14,199 nt of DNA from Jimgerdemannia flammicorona (GCA_003990745.1 RBNI01004359.1:1-14199); one strand, 5' to 3'. Positions 1 through 8,091 are shown, counted from the first letter of the stretch. Program-made: numbers and translations. Notes: generated from the letters alone by a model not told the origin.

Positions 1-1335
1 CCATCATCAAGACTGATAGCCAGACACAATGGAATGAAGGAGGGAGGGGGGAGGGAGAGAGGGAAACCATCATTGAGGCTGATAGCCAGATACAATGGAA
101 TGAAGGAGGGAGGGAGGGAGGGAGGGAAACCATCATCAAGGCTGATAGCCAGATACAATGGAACACTCATGAATAAAGGAGGGAGAGAGGGAGGGAGGGA
201 GGGAAACTATCATTGAGGCTGATAGCCAGACACAATAGAACACCTGTGAATAAAAGAGGGAGGGAGGGAAACCATCATCGAGGCTGATAGCCAGATACAA
301 TGGAACACCCATGAATGAAGGAGAGAGGGAGGAAGGGAGAGAGGGAACCATCATCAAGGCCGATAGCCAGACAAAATGGAACACTCATGAATGAAGGAGG
401 CAGGGAGGGAGGGAGGGAAACCATCATCGAGGCTGATAGCCAAACACAATGGAACACCCATGAATGAAGGAGAGAGGAAGGGAAACCATCATTGAGGCCA
501 ATAGCCAGACACAATGGAACACTATGAATGAAGAAGAGAGGGAGAGAGGGAGGGAAACCATCATCGAGGCCAATAGCTAGACACAATGGAACACTCATAA
601 ATAAAGGAGGAAGGGAGGGAGAGAGGGAGGGAGGGAGAGAGGGAACCATCATCGAGGCCGATAGCCAGATACAATGGAATACTTATGAATGAAGGAGAGA
701 GGGAGGGATGGAGGGAAATCATTATCAAGACTGATAGCCAAACACAATGGAACACTCATGAATAAAGGAGGGAGGAAGGGAAACCATCATCAAGGCTGAT
801 AGCCAGATACAATGGAACACTATGAATGAAGGAGGGAGGGAGGGAGGGAGGGAAACCATCAAGGCTGATAGCCAAACACAATGGAACACCCATGAATGAA
901 GGAGGGAGGAAGGGAAACCATCATTGAGGCTGATAGCCAGACACAATGGAACACTATGAATGAAGGAGGGAGGGAGGGAAACCATCATCAAGGCTGATAG
1001 CCAGACATAATGGAACACTATGAATGAAGGAAGGAGGGAGGGAAACCATCATCAAGGCCAATAGCCAGATACAATAGAACACCTGTGAATGAAGGAGAGA
1101 GATAAAGAGAGGGAGGGAGGGAGGGAAACCATCATTGAGGCTGATAGCCAGACACAATGGAACACCTGTGAATGAAGGAGAGAGAGAGAGAGAGAGAGGG
1201 AGGGAGGGAAACTATCATCAAGGCCAATAGCTGGACACAATGGAATACCCATAAATGAAGGAGGGAGGGAGGGGAGAGAAACCATAATTGAGGCTGATAG
1301 CTGGACATAATGGAACCCCCAGAAATGAATTAAAG
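1..1335. repeat. Minisatellite of about 19 units with GGGA-rich spacers
   Basis: About 19 head-to-tail units, spaced roughly 60-85 bp. Each has a conserved core of about 45 bp beginning AACCATCATCAAGGCTGATA, continuing through AGCCAGACACAATGGAACAC and ending in ATGAATGAAGG. A variable purine spacer of GGGA/GAGA repeats follows. Unit starts lie near 1, 65, 126, 205, 268, 345, 416, 483, 555, 645, 715, 780, 853, 914, 979, 1046, 1127, 1208 and 1279. The array is already under way at base 1, so its left end is outside the window. Units 1 and 2 lack the ACACCCATGAAT part. Length varies mainly in the (GGGA)n spacer, as expected from replication slippage. The open frames across it are by-products of the repeat and are not called as genes. 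Confidence 0.95.
1177..1206. repeat. (GA)n / GGGA simple-sequence run
   Basis: An almost pure GA run followed by GGGA repeats, inside one minisatellite spacer. It is the longest dinucleotide stretch in the array and shows how spacer length varies between units. Confidence 0.85.
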
Positions 1336-1339
1336 AGGA

Positions 1340-1512
1340 AAACCATAAAGGACGAAACAGCTAACCCACTCACCAAATTCATTTGTTTGGGTTTGTGCAA
1401 TACTTTGGCTGCTTTAGCAATCAATGACCTTGTCTTCACTGGCCCAAAGGTGGACTTCTTTGCAGTTTGTCTTGTTCAGGCCATGTTTTTGGCTAGGGAG
1501 ATCAAAACATAA
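1340..1512 (+). CDS. Unrecognised coding-like fragment between two minisatellites
   Basis: This is the only non-repetitive sequence between the two arrays. One + frame stays open from inside the last minisatellite unit (about 1288) to a TAA at 1510-1512. The non-repeat part encodes about 56 residues. It is hydrophobic, with segments such as TKFICLGLCNTLAALAIND and a charged end AREIKT. Codon choice looks less biased by composition than in the flanking repeats. I recognise no family. It could be the last exon or a relic of a host gene, or simply an open frame by chance. No start codon belongs to it clearly, since the nearest upstream ATGs lie in the repeat. Low confidence that it is translated. 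Confidence 0.22.
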
Positions 1513-1514
1513 AA

Positions 1515-2740
1515 GGGGTCACATGAGAATTGTGGAAAAGCACAATTCGGATCACCAGATCTCGTCCAACCAACTAGCAAATAATATAGAACACATACCA
1601 GATGAATCGAATAACAGAAAGAGGGACTGTTTCGGGTGGGGTTGAATTGAACAACAGGTGTTAGAATTGTAAAAAAGTGAGATTTGAATTGCCGAATCTC
1701 ACCCAACCACCCAGCAAATAAAATAGAATGCATATCAGATGCAGTTTCTACTTGGGATGAATTGAACAACAGATAAGGGACCATATGAGAATAGTAGAAA
1801 AGCCAAACCTCATCTAACCACCCAGCAAATAAAATAGAACACATACCAGATGTAGTTTCTGCTGGGGATGAATCAAACAACAGAAGGGGCCATGTGAGAA
1901 TTGTAGAAAAGTGCTATTCAAACCACCAAATCTCGTCCAACCACTCAGTAAATAAAATAGAACAACATATACCAGATACAGTTTTCACTGGAGATGAATT
2001 GAACAACAGAAGGGGCTATATGAGAATTGTAGAAAAGCACGATTCGAATCACCAAATCTTGTTCAACCACCCAGCAAATAAAATAGAACTCATACCAGAT
2101 GCAGGTTCCACTGAGGATGAATTGAACAACAGAAGGTAGGGACTGTTTCGGGTGAGTTAGAATTGAAAATCAGAAGGTGGGGCTGTTTTGGTGGGTTTAG
2201 ATTGAACAACAGATAAAGGGCCATGTGAGAATGGTAGAAAAGCCAAACCTCATCTAATCACCCAGTAAATAAATTAGAACAACACATACCAGAGGTAGTT
2301 TCTACTGAGAATGAATCAAACAACAGAAGGGGCTACATGAGAATTATAGAAAAGCATGATTCGGATTGCCAAATCTTGTCCAACCACCCAGAATATAAAA
2401 TAGAACACATACCAGACATAGTTTCTGCTGGGGATGAATTGAACAATAGAAAGAGGTGAGAGTAGGGTTGAATCAAACAACAGATAAGGGGTATATGAGA
2501 ATTATAGAAAAGCGCAATTCAGAATGCCAGATCCTGTCCAAAAACCCAGCAAATAAAATAGAACAATATATACCAGATGCAGTTTCCACTGGAGATGAAT
2601 CAAACAACAGAAGAGGAGGGAGGGGGGGGGGGCGCAGTTTTGGCTGAGATTGAATCAAACAACAACAGATAAGGGGCACATGAGAATGTAGATTGTATGA
2701 TTCGGCTTACTGGATCTTATCCAACCTAGCAATAATGTGA
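1515..2740. repeat. Second minisatellite, units of about 105-160 bp
   Basis: About nine or ten imperfect units, marked by TGAGAATTGTAGAAAAGC near 1522, 1785, 1891, 2019, 2226, 2337 and 2495, with more degraded copies near 1661, 2153 and 2679. Shared parts include CCAACCACCCAGCAAATAAA, ATAGAACACATACCAGATGC and GATGAATTGAACAACAGA. Some units carry an extra GACTGTTTCGGGTGGG segment (1624, 2142; degraded near 2640). The sequence is unrelated to the first array. Two neighbouring units stay open in one + frame (1894-2139) because their spacing is a near multiple of three, but other units break the frame, so it is not called as a gene. Confidence 0.9.
2611..2632. repeat. Poly-G-rich run in the second minisatellite
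   Basis: A GGA/G-rich stretch ending in a long G homopolymer lies inside one unit and is absent from the others. It is a local slippage expansion and a likely place for sequencing or assembly error. Confidence 0.75.
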
Positions 2741-2993
2741 TGCCAAATGATACATGAGACTGTAGAGTATGATTTACAATGCTTAAATAATAATAAACTT
2801 ACTGACAACTAATGAAATCAACAGCCTCTTCTTAGTCAATAAAGACAAGCAAGCACACAAGTGCAAAAAACATGATATATAAAATATATGTATGACATTT
2901 TCACATTTGTGATGTGAAATTGGCTACCTTTCTCCCCTATACAAATATCTATCAATCTATCATCCTCATATAATAATGGTCAAAGCATAAAAA

Positions 2994-3185
2994 ATGCAGA
3001 TATACCAAGCCTCAACCCCTTATGATAAGAAAAAGCCTAGCTACAACTCAAAAGGTCAATTTTGTAAGGCTAGCAGCAGTGATATTCATGTGGTAGATTC
3101 TAGTGTCCAGACCTTCGAACCTCTGTTCTATGGGAAGAGTATCCAGATTGTGTCAGAAATTGATTATGTAGCCACCAACACTTGA
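2994..3185 (+). CDS. Unrecognised small ORF or gene fragment
   Basis: An ATG-started frame of 63 codons ending in TGA, with mixed composition (YDKKKPSYNSKGQFCK, then SSVQTFEPLFYGK). It is the least AT-biased part of this region, which is mildly suggestive of a gene relic. At its 3' end it overlaps another coding-like frame shifted by one base (3172-3342). A single-base indel or an intron edge could therefore join two parts of one former gene. I recognise no family and see no signal peptide or membrane segment. Chance is a real alternative. Confidence 0.18.
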   Translation: MQIYQASTPYDKKKPSYNSKGQFCKASSSDIHVVDSSVQTFEPLFYGKSIQIVSEIDYVATNT

Positions 3186-3342
3186 AGAGACATACCTGAG
3201 GATATTGCAGGAGGTCACAGTGTGTCTGGATGATTCATATTTCCAGTCATGTCTGCAGACACTTATTGATACCAGAACTGAGACAGTCACTTCTGTAAAG
3301 CATAGTGACAGCCTCTACTGTTGTCTTCATAATAGTATCTGA
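3172..3342 (+). pseudogene. Possible continuation of the preceding fragment in another frame
   Basis: Right after a TAG at 3169-3171, about 56 codons stay open to a TGA at 3340-3342. The translation looks ordinary (LEETYLRILQEVTVCLDDS, later LQTLIDTRTETVTS) and has no ATG of its own. It starts in the +1 frame relative to the ORF ending at 3185. The two may be one broken gene, or the TAG may be the end of an intron. No family recognised, so the call is tentative. Confidence 0.15.
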
Positions 3343-3872
3343 TCAATCAGAATAACAGAATTAGAAGGTGAGTTATTTTCAGATATATATTTCTTTCTTT
3401 ATTTGCTGAACTAATGTAGCATATATACTGAACATAATGATCTTATAAAGCACAAGCAGGATTATCATGATATAAATCCATTTGATCTGCCACAGTCTAA
3501 GAAAACTCGAAATATTAAGGTATATAATTTAATTATATATTATATGTAATATTATATTATCGATAATAATCTTTATTTGTATATTTCATTTTGTTTTCTC
3601 ACTATCTTTTATATTAATTAGTTATGTATCTAGTAATCAGACTGTTTAAGTAGATTTTCATATTATAAATATCTTTAACTATATATTTACGTATATATAT
3701 AAATGAAAATCTCAGTAAGCTATAATGATAAAAGTAGTCTATAGACTGATCATCCCAATGACTACTTTAACTATTATAACTTAATTATATATTATTTTAC
3801 TTATTATAATAATATATTATATAAATAATATATATATATAATATAAATCATTTTATTTGAATTTTTTCCAAT

Positions 3873-3960
3873 CTAACCTAAATATAACTTAACCTAACCC
3901 TACCCTAAACCTACCCTAACTCTAACTCTAACCCTAATTCCTAACCCTAAACATAATCTA
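3873..3960. repeat. Degenerate CCCTAA telomere-like tract
   Basis: An interrupted run of CCTAA, CCCTAA, CTCTAA and CCTACC units within AT-rich DNA. The complement approximates TTAGGG, the telomere repeat of most filamentous fungi and vertebrates, and some units look like the TTAGG form. It is short and imperfect and lies inside the sequence, so it is an interstitial telomere-like repeat and not a chromosome end. Confidence 0.7.
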
Positions 3961-4153
3961 ACTTATATATATATTAATTTGTTACTATTTATGAAATTTA
4001 ATATATATAATATAGTACTATATAATATAATAGTAAATCTTATTAAATCTAATCAAATAGAGAAATATTATTATTATTATTTATAAATTTTAGATCTCTT
4101 AATGCCACCTACCTATAGAAGACCAGACAGCCTTAATCAAGATATCAGACAAT
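3961..4153. other. AT-rich spacer with nothing recognisable
   Basis: Low-complexity AT-rich sequence including a (TTA)n patch near 4066-4082. I see no gene, RNA or mobile-element signal. Confidence 0.6.
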
Positions 4154-4400
4154 CTTAAGTTTAGAGCAGGTGGTCTTAAATAAAGAAATATCAGGAGGGC
4201 CTTAATTTGAGAGGCCAGCCACTTGGCCTTTCGATTTTATGGCTGCCTAGCCTCTCAATTTAAAGTCACCTGCTCTTGACTTAAGGCCACCTGACATTTT
4301 GATTTAAGATTGTCTGTCAGCCTCATAAATAAGGCTACCTGCTGGTCTCTTAATTTAAGGCCACCTGCTCTTGACTTAAGACCACCCAAAATCTCAATTT
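4154..4400. repeat. Short repeat in direct and inverted copies
   Basis: A 28-bp motif resembling ATTTAAGGCCACCTGCTCTT plus GACTTAAG occurs at 4258-4285 and 4353-4380 in the same direction. A diverged inverted copy is at 4154-4181 (CTTAAG..AGAGCAGGTGG). A second inverted pair, CTTAATTTGAGAGGC at 4201-4215 against GCCTCTCAATTTAAAG at 4250-4265, would form a hairpin. Many partial copies of CTTAATTTAAGGCCACCTG fill the interval. This could be the relic of a small inverted-repeat element or a degenerate satellite; I see no clear element ends or target duplication. Confidence 0.6.
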
Positions 4401-4496
4401 AAGGCCTGCCTCATCTATTGCCAGTCTATTATCTATCTATTATTCATCCTGGTTTCAGTGAGTAAGGGTGCTTAAAACACTTTTGATTTATAATTA

Positions 4497-4651
4497 GGCA
4501 GTGACAGTTACACCATCTATGCAATAGTAGGTTATAGTTATGCAGCAAGACTATGGTTACATGGTAAGGCTTATAATTATATAGTAAGGCTATGGTTATA
4601 CAGTGACAGGTTATGGTTACTTGGCAAGACTATAGTTATGCAGCAGTGACT
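4497..4651. repeat. Degenerate tandem repeat of about 19-26 bp
   Basis: Six or so imperfect copies of a unit like GGTTATAGTTATGCAGCAAG + ACTAT (variants TTACATGGTAAGGCTTAT and TTACTTGGCAAGACTAT). It is a local array with no coding potential that I can see. Confidence 0.65.
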
Positions 4652-4910
4652 AGAACCCAACTCTACTAACTGAAAAATACAAACTATAGAATTGTTTTCA
4701 TTATAATTATATGTATTAGGCAATTGCAACATGAGGAATATTTCAGTCTCAAATGTATTGCATTGGTCACTTTAATAAAAACCTAATATAAAGTATATCA
4801 GAATGTGTACAAGGTGCTGGGATATTAAAATAGAGATTTCTAATCAAGTATATAGTTAGTTGATATGCCATATCTTTAACACACTATCCCTTTTGGGATT
4901 CTTTCATTAT

Positions 4911-4912
<2 letters not shown>
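4652..4912. other. AT-rich left flank of the retrotransposon
   Basis: Unremarkable AT-rich sequence between the short tandem repeat and the (TA)n run. No gene or repeat recognised. Confidence 0.5.

Positions 4913-4952
<40 letters not shown>
4913..4952. repeat. (TA)20 microsatellite
   Basis: Forty bases of perfect TA dinucleotide, ending 37 bp before the left edge of the retrotransposon. Confidence 0.97.
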
Positions 4953-4955
<3 letters not shown>

Positions 4956-4985
4956 TATAGATAATAGCCCTTATTTACTCACTAT

Positions 4986-4989
4986 TTAT
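4986..4989. repeat. Left target-site duplication (TTAT)
   Basis: TTAT directly precedes the LTR terminus TGTCA, and the same four bases directly follow the other LTR's ACA end at 13660-13663. A fifth base does not match (TTTAT against TTATA). A 4-bp duplication fits a single integration event with both LTRs from one element, and argues against an LTR-LTR recombinant or chimera. Confidence 0.75.
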
Positions 4990-5192
4990 TGTCATGTAGT
5001 GATCGCTGAGTCCTTCAAATATGCCAGATCTCTTCAAGGTGTATCTCTTAGACTAACTCAAGTTGTTATAAGCAAGTTCTTATTGGAGTGCCTTCCCAAG
5101 GTCTTATAGTCCTCAAACTTCTTATCTTTAACTGTCTTGTTAACTCTTAGATTGCTTGCAAGGAAGTGTGTGTAAGTGAAACCGGAACTGAC

Positions 5193-5198
5193 TTTATT
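5193..5198 (-). promoter_or_regulatory. AATAAA poly(A) signal in the 3' LTR
   Basis: TTTATT on the + strand reads AATAAA in the sense direction, 19 nt downstream of the main TATA box. In the 3' LTR this is the likely polyadenylation signal of the genomic RNA and of any U3-initiated RNA. Confidence 0.55.
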
Positions 5199-5217
5199 TC
5201 AGAGGAAATAAGAGGGG

Positions 5218-5225
5218 TATTTATA
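5218..5225 (-). promoter_or_regulatory. TATA box TATAAATA (3' LTR)
   Basis: Sense TATAAATA in the context TTTTGTATAAATACCCC, identical in the other LTR. In this 3' copy it could only drive flanking host DNA; its functional counterpart is at 12420-12427. Confidence 0.6.
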
Positions 5226-5301
5226 CAAAATATAATTCAATGGTTGCTAAGATATAAAGCTAAATATAAATTCTAATAACTAAAACTACCAAGTTCCAGG
5301 A

Positions 5302-5425
5302 CTGGCATTATTTGGTATCACATCAAAATGCCAGTGCTGGAACAATTTCGCATCACCTCAGAATACCGGTGCTGGCATTATCCAGTGTTACATGAGAATA
5401 CTGGTGCTGGCATTATCCAGTGTAA
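5302..5425 (-). repeat. 35-bp tandem repeats in U3, 3.5 units
   Basis: Units start at 5302, 5337, 5372 and 5407 (the last partial, ending about 5425), each beginning CTGGCATTAT or CTGGAACAAT. They lie between the end of the U3 ORF and the main TATA box. The 5' LTR has only 2.5 units, which accounts for most of the length difference between LTRs. The place and structure resemble U3 enhancer repeats, but no factor site is identified. Confidence 0.85.
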
Positions 5426-5433
5426 TAAGGAAC

Positions 5434-6248
5434 TTAGAGCAAAAAGTTCAGGACCATGGGGACTTCATCATCATCATCATCATCACTGAAGGAGATGAGA
5501 TCTACGAATTCGTCATGCAGGTTGCGCATTTCGCGTATGTCGCATGGGATGATGTCATCAATGACATCATATGTTCGGCTGTGGTAGGAAAATCGAGAAC
5601 AAGGTCTGGGGCTCTCCAGTCTATGAGGTTCTCTTCCACAAAGTAAGGAACAAATGTGGGGTCTTGGGGGAGATCTAACCCGGATGCTTGGGTCTTGGAA
5701 TACTGAGATCAATCCTTACAGGAATTGATCTGGGTTGTCCTGGAGGATAGGGTGCCAGAAGTCTTCTACTTCTTCACTGTTGAGAGTGATAGTGGACTGA
5801 GCTTCTGTAGCCACTCTGGCTTCTAGTGCATTGATATGGCGGGATGACAGGTCTCTGAAATCTGAGACTCTAACATACTCCAAGTTGGGGATCGACCATG
5901 GTGCATGTCTGAAGATCTGATGGATCTTCTTAGCTGTTCTTGTTTTATGTATATCCATGGGAGTGGCATCTTGTAGCTCTTGGGTGCTAGCCTGTGGGAA
6001 CTCCTGGCAGAGGAGGTTTCCTATTTTGTACTCCTGCCACATTTGGAGGCATTCGGTAGCAATGGTGATCCTTGTTTCCATTTCATGGTGGTAGAGGATA
6101 AAGTGATAGGGGTCTGCAGTACCCAGGTTGACACTAGGAGTCCTTCTTGAGCAGGTCCTCATGGCTCTCTGATGTCTTGGAACATCCTTTCCTCGACTGA
6201 GATACCTTGGTAGTTCCTTGACCTTGAGGTTTGGCAGGCAGCAGGCAT
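5434..6248 (-). pseudogene. U3-encoded ORF of unknown function, 3' LTR copy
   Basis: Sense-strand reading frame inside U3, from ATG at 6248 to TAA at 5434-5436, about 271 codons before damage. Its lesions are a 1-bp deletion near 6168, CAA-to-TAA at 5716-5718, an extra base in the G run at 5676-5680, and a net -1 indel near 5570 that restores the frame. The other LTR is intact at all four sites. The 148-codon stretch 5716-6162 is fully open. The product would have a basic, Arg/Ser-rich start, a middle part with METRITIATECLQMWQEY and SEEVEDFWHPILQDNPDQFL, and an acidic end with a poly-Asp run (codons around 5466-5486) before PMVLNFLL. I see no signal peptide, membrane segment or known domain. 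On the genomic RNA it lies 3' of pol, like nef or sag of retroviruses; that is only a positional analogy. Confidence 0.72.
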
Positions 6249-6327
6249 TTCATTTGTGGTAAGTCTTTGAGCTATTTTTGGATTGGTGGTTCTTGTTGGT
6301 TGCTGCTACTGCAGTTCCTTGATCCTT

Positions 6328-6335
6328 CTTTTATA
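6328..6335 (-). promoter_or_regulatory. TATA-like box upstream of the U3 ORF (3' LTR)
   Basis: Sense TATAAAAG, 87 bp upstream of the U3 ORF's ATG. The same box at the same distance is in the other LTR (13497-13504). It is placed to start a separate short mRNA for the U3 ORF, a role inferred only from position. Confidence 0.45.
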
Positions 6336-6490
6336 TTCTTCAGAATGCTTGTACTGTAGTCACGATGACTCACAGTTGGTCATTATTGCTCATCTCATAT
6401 GCCGTATAATCTTCTCGTGCTCCAATCTGGTGGCTTGCAAGGAAAGGCTGTCTCCTGTGCTGATGTCATCATTCTGGGGTCACCGTTACA

Positions 6491-6500
6491 TCTTCCTCCT
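6491..6500 (-). promoter_or_regulatory. Polypurine tract (plus-strand primer)
   Basis: TCTTCCTCCT on the + strand is AGGAGGAAGA in sense, directly abutting the 3' LTR. This is the expected RNase H-resistant primer for second-strand cDNA synthesis, and its position fixes both the element's orientation and the LTR edge. Confidence 0.85.
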
Positions 6501-6806
6501 GAATAAGGATCTTCCTGAGCATCATTATTCATTGGTCCAGTCCTGAAAAATTTGCTGATCCCATAACCTCTGACAAGGGGTCAAAAAGTGGTGTTTATGG
6601 GCTAGCGTCTTCCCTTTGTATTTTGGTGTGATGGTGAAGGGTCACTCCCTTCATATAGAGCAAGGGCCTGATTCTGATCTTGACCAATCAGTTGATGGTT
6701 CGAACTCCTCTGACTGCGAAAGTCTCACAGATGAGTAGTTGCCAGTGCCATATCCCTTAGAGAATGGTCCAGACAGATAGCCTGCTGGTCATGGGACATG
6801 CTGTTA
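6501..6806 (-). other. Untranslated spacer between pol and the polypurine tract
   Basis: About 300 bp after pol's TAG-TAA double stop. No frame continues pol, and I see no env-like ORF, chromodomain or hairpin of note. It would be leader sequence for any downstream U3 ORF transcript that started within the interior. Confidence 0.6.
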
Positions 6807-7905
6807 CTATTCGCGGACTAGAACCTCATGGGTGGTCATCACATTTTGCTTCTCTTGTATAGGTTTGTGGTACTTCTTGAGTTTGTTCCTATATACCGTA
6901 GTGGGCAGTATGGTCCCTGAGATTTTTCTAAGCCAGAAGGTAGTTCCCTTGATATCTTGCATGTAGAAGGGTTCTTCCCATTTGGGCTCCAGTTTTCACG
7001 ACCATGAGGCTTCTACCATATTTTGATACAGTAGAACCTTTTCTCCAATTTGGATGGGTTCTAGGGCCTTGTGATTCTTTTCCACACTCTTCCTTGTCAG
7101 CGCTTGTGACTTGGTAATGTAATCTTCAGCCTTCTTCCTGATTTGGTGTAGTCTCCAGATTTCTGCATCAACCCGTCTCCAAGTTAGGTCTAGATTTGTG
7201 GCTGAGGTTCCATCAGAATCTTCTTCTCCGAAGAGCAGCTCTCTTGGGGTAAAATGTGTGCTCTGTGACCATATGTCTCATAGGACAGAGAGGGCGGTTG
7301 GGAGGTAGTTATCCCAATTCTCATATGTCTCTGAGATCTTTACTAGGATGTTCTTGAGAGTCTTATTGGTTCTTTCTGTCTGTCTATTTCCTTGAGGGTA
7401 GTATGCAGTGGTCTTGATGTGCTTAATCTTGTATTTTTGATACATTATCTGGTGGAATCCATTGACAAATTCCATTCCATAGTCTGTTGTAATTTGCTTT
7501 GGTGTCTTATAGCGGCAGATAATTTCTCGGTGCAGGAAGTTGGCTATAGAGAGGGCATTGGCTTCTTATAATGCTCCTGCCTCTATCCATTTGGTGAAGA
7601 GGTCTACAATAACTATAATATAGCAGTTTCCTAATAGTGTTACTGGTAATGGTCCAATGATATCCATTGTGATGTGGTGGAAGGGGATAGGCTCAATTCT
7701 TGATGACCCAGGTACCTGGTCTTGCTGATCTTGTTTCTGTTTCTGGTACTTGTCACACCCTTTGACAAATTGGCGTAGGTCTTCTTCCATTTTGGGCCAC
7801 TACATGGTTCTTCTTGCCTTGTCATATGTGTTGGTTCCTCTTAAGTTTCCTTGCTCATGTACTTCCTTCATTACTTGATACTTCTTGTGTTTGAGTATTA
7901 CTAGC
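6807..7905 (-). pseudogene. int: Integrase region (zinc domain, DDE core, GPY/F-like end)
   Basis: Inserts the cDNA into the host genome. The N-terminal zinc domain is damaged: VHEQGNLRG keeps one His, but the second His is not where expected, and the CDKC-type pair reads GCDKY (codons near 7757-7746). The core keeps its three acids: Asp in TMDIIGPLP (7664-7662), Asp in TTDYGMEF (7484-7482) and Glu in NRQTERTNK (7376-7374), giving D-x59-D-x35-E. STHFTPRELLFGE follows the TGA at 7278. The C-terminus has KLEPKWEEPFYM and NKLKKYH, matching the GPY/F module of Ty3/gypsy integrases. No chromodomain follows. Stops at 7800, 7566, 7278 and 6996 kill this copy. Confidence 0.88.
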
Positions 7906-8091
7906 TTCCTCCTTTTCTGAGTGTAGTGTTGTCTAATTCAAACTGTTTCCAAGTCTGGTTGATGATGGTGATTGTCCAGGATTCGAGGTGGTTGGGCATC
8001 TTCTGCTGCCCAAGGTAGCTGATTAATCCATAGTATAGCTCCTTATTCATGTTGAATGGTCTTGATGGGAGTGTTTCGGGGTGTCCTTGAG
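7906..8091 (-). pseudogene. Linker between RNase H and integrase, with frame slips
   Basis: RNase H is read in one frame down to about 8052. The better coding frame then moves by one base and runs to about 7905 (NKELYYGLISYLGQQKMPN ... WKQFELDNTTLRKG), then returns to the previous frame for integrase (KLVILKHKKYQ). The alternative frame in this interval has a TAA at 8043 and a TGA at 7938 and looks less protein-like. I read this as two compensating single-base indels. Confidence 0.6.

Larger units (their letters stand above)
2741..3872. other. AT-rich non-coding stretch with two ORF fragments
   Basis: Mostly AT-rich DNA, becoming extreme from about 3520 to 3860 with TATATA-type runs. I see no RNA gene, transposon end or recognisable domain here. 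The only coding-like signals are the short frames at 2994-3185 and 3172-3342, listed separately. Confidence 0.6.
4990..6490 (-). repeat. 3' LTR (left copy)
   Basis: Matches 12190-13659 along its whole length with about 5% substitution. In sense direction it begins TGTAACGGTGACCCC (6490) and ends in GACA (4990). It is 31 bp longer than the other LTR, mainly from one extra 35-bp unit in U3. Inferred layout: U3 from 6490 to about 5190, a short R at the TATA/AATAAA region, then U5 to 4990. U3 contains a TATA-like box, the remains of a long ORF, tandem 35-bp repeats and the main TATA box. Confidence 0.95.

Noticed and set aside
136..1439. Many minus-strand ORFs across the first minisatellite
   Set aside because: They are translations of the same repeat unit (SLPPS and CLAIGLDDG repeats) with no fixed start or end.
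1476..2679. ORFs on both strands in the second minisatellite
   Set aside because: Two-unit openness follows from unit spacing; other units contain stops and frame changes.
6283..6546. An 87-codon + strand ORF across the 3' LTR edge
   Set aside because: Antisense, and it runs across the LTR/polypurine-tract junction.
6700..6730. tRNA-like T-loop GGTTCGAACTCC
   Set aside because: The flanking bases do not form a T-arm stem and no D-arm or acceptor stem can be placed.
6501..6806. Possible env gene or chromodomain after integrase
   Set aside because: Pol ends in TAG-TAA, and the 300 bp after it has no sustained sense frame or chromodomain motif.
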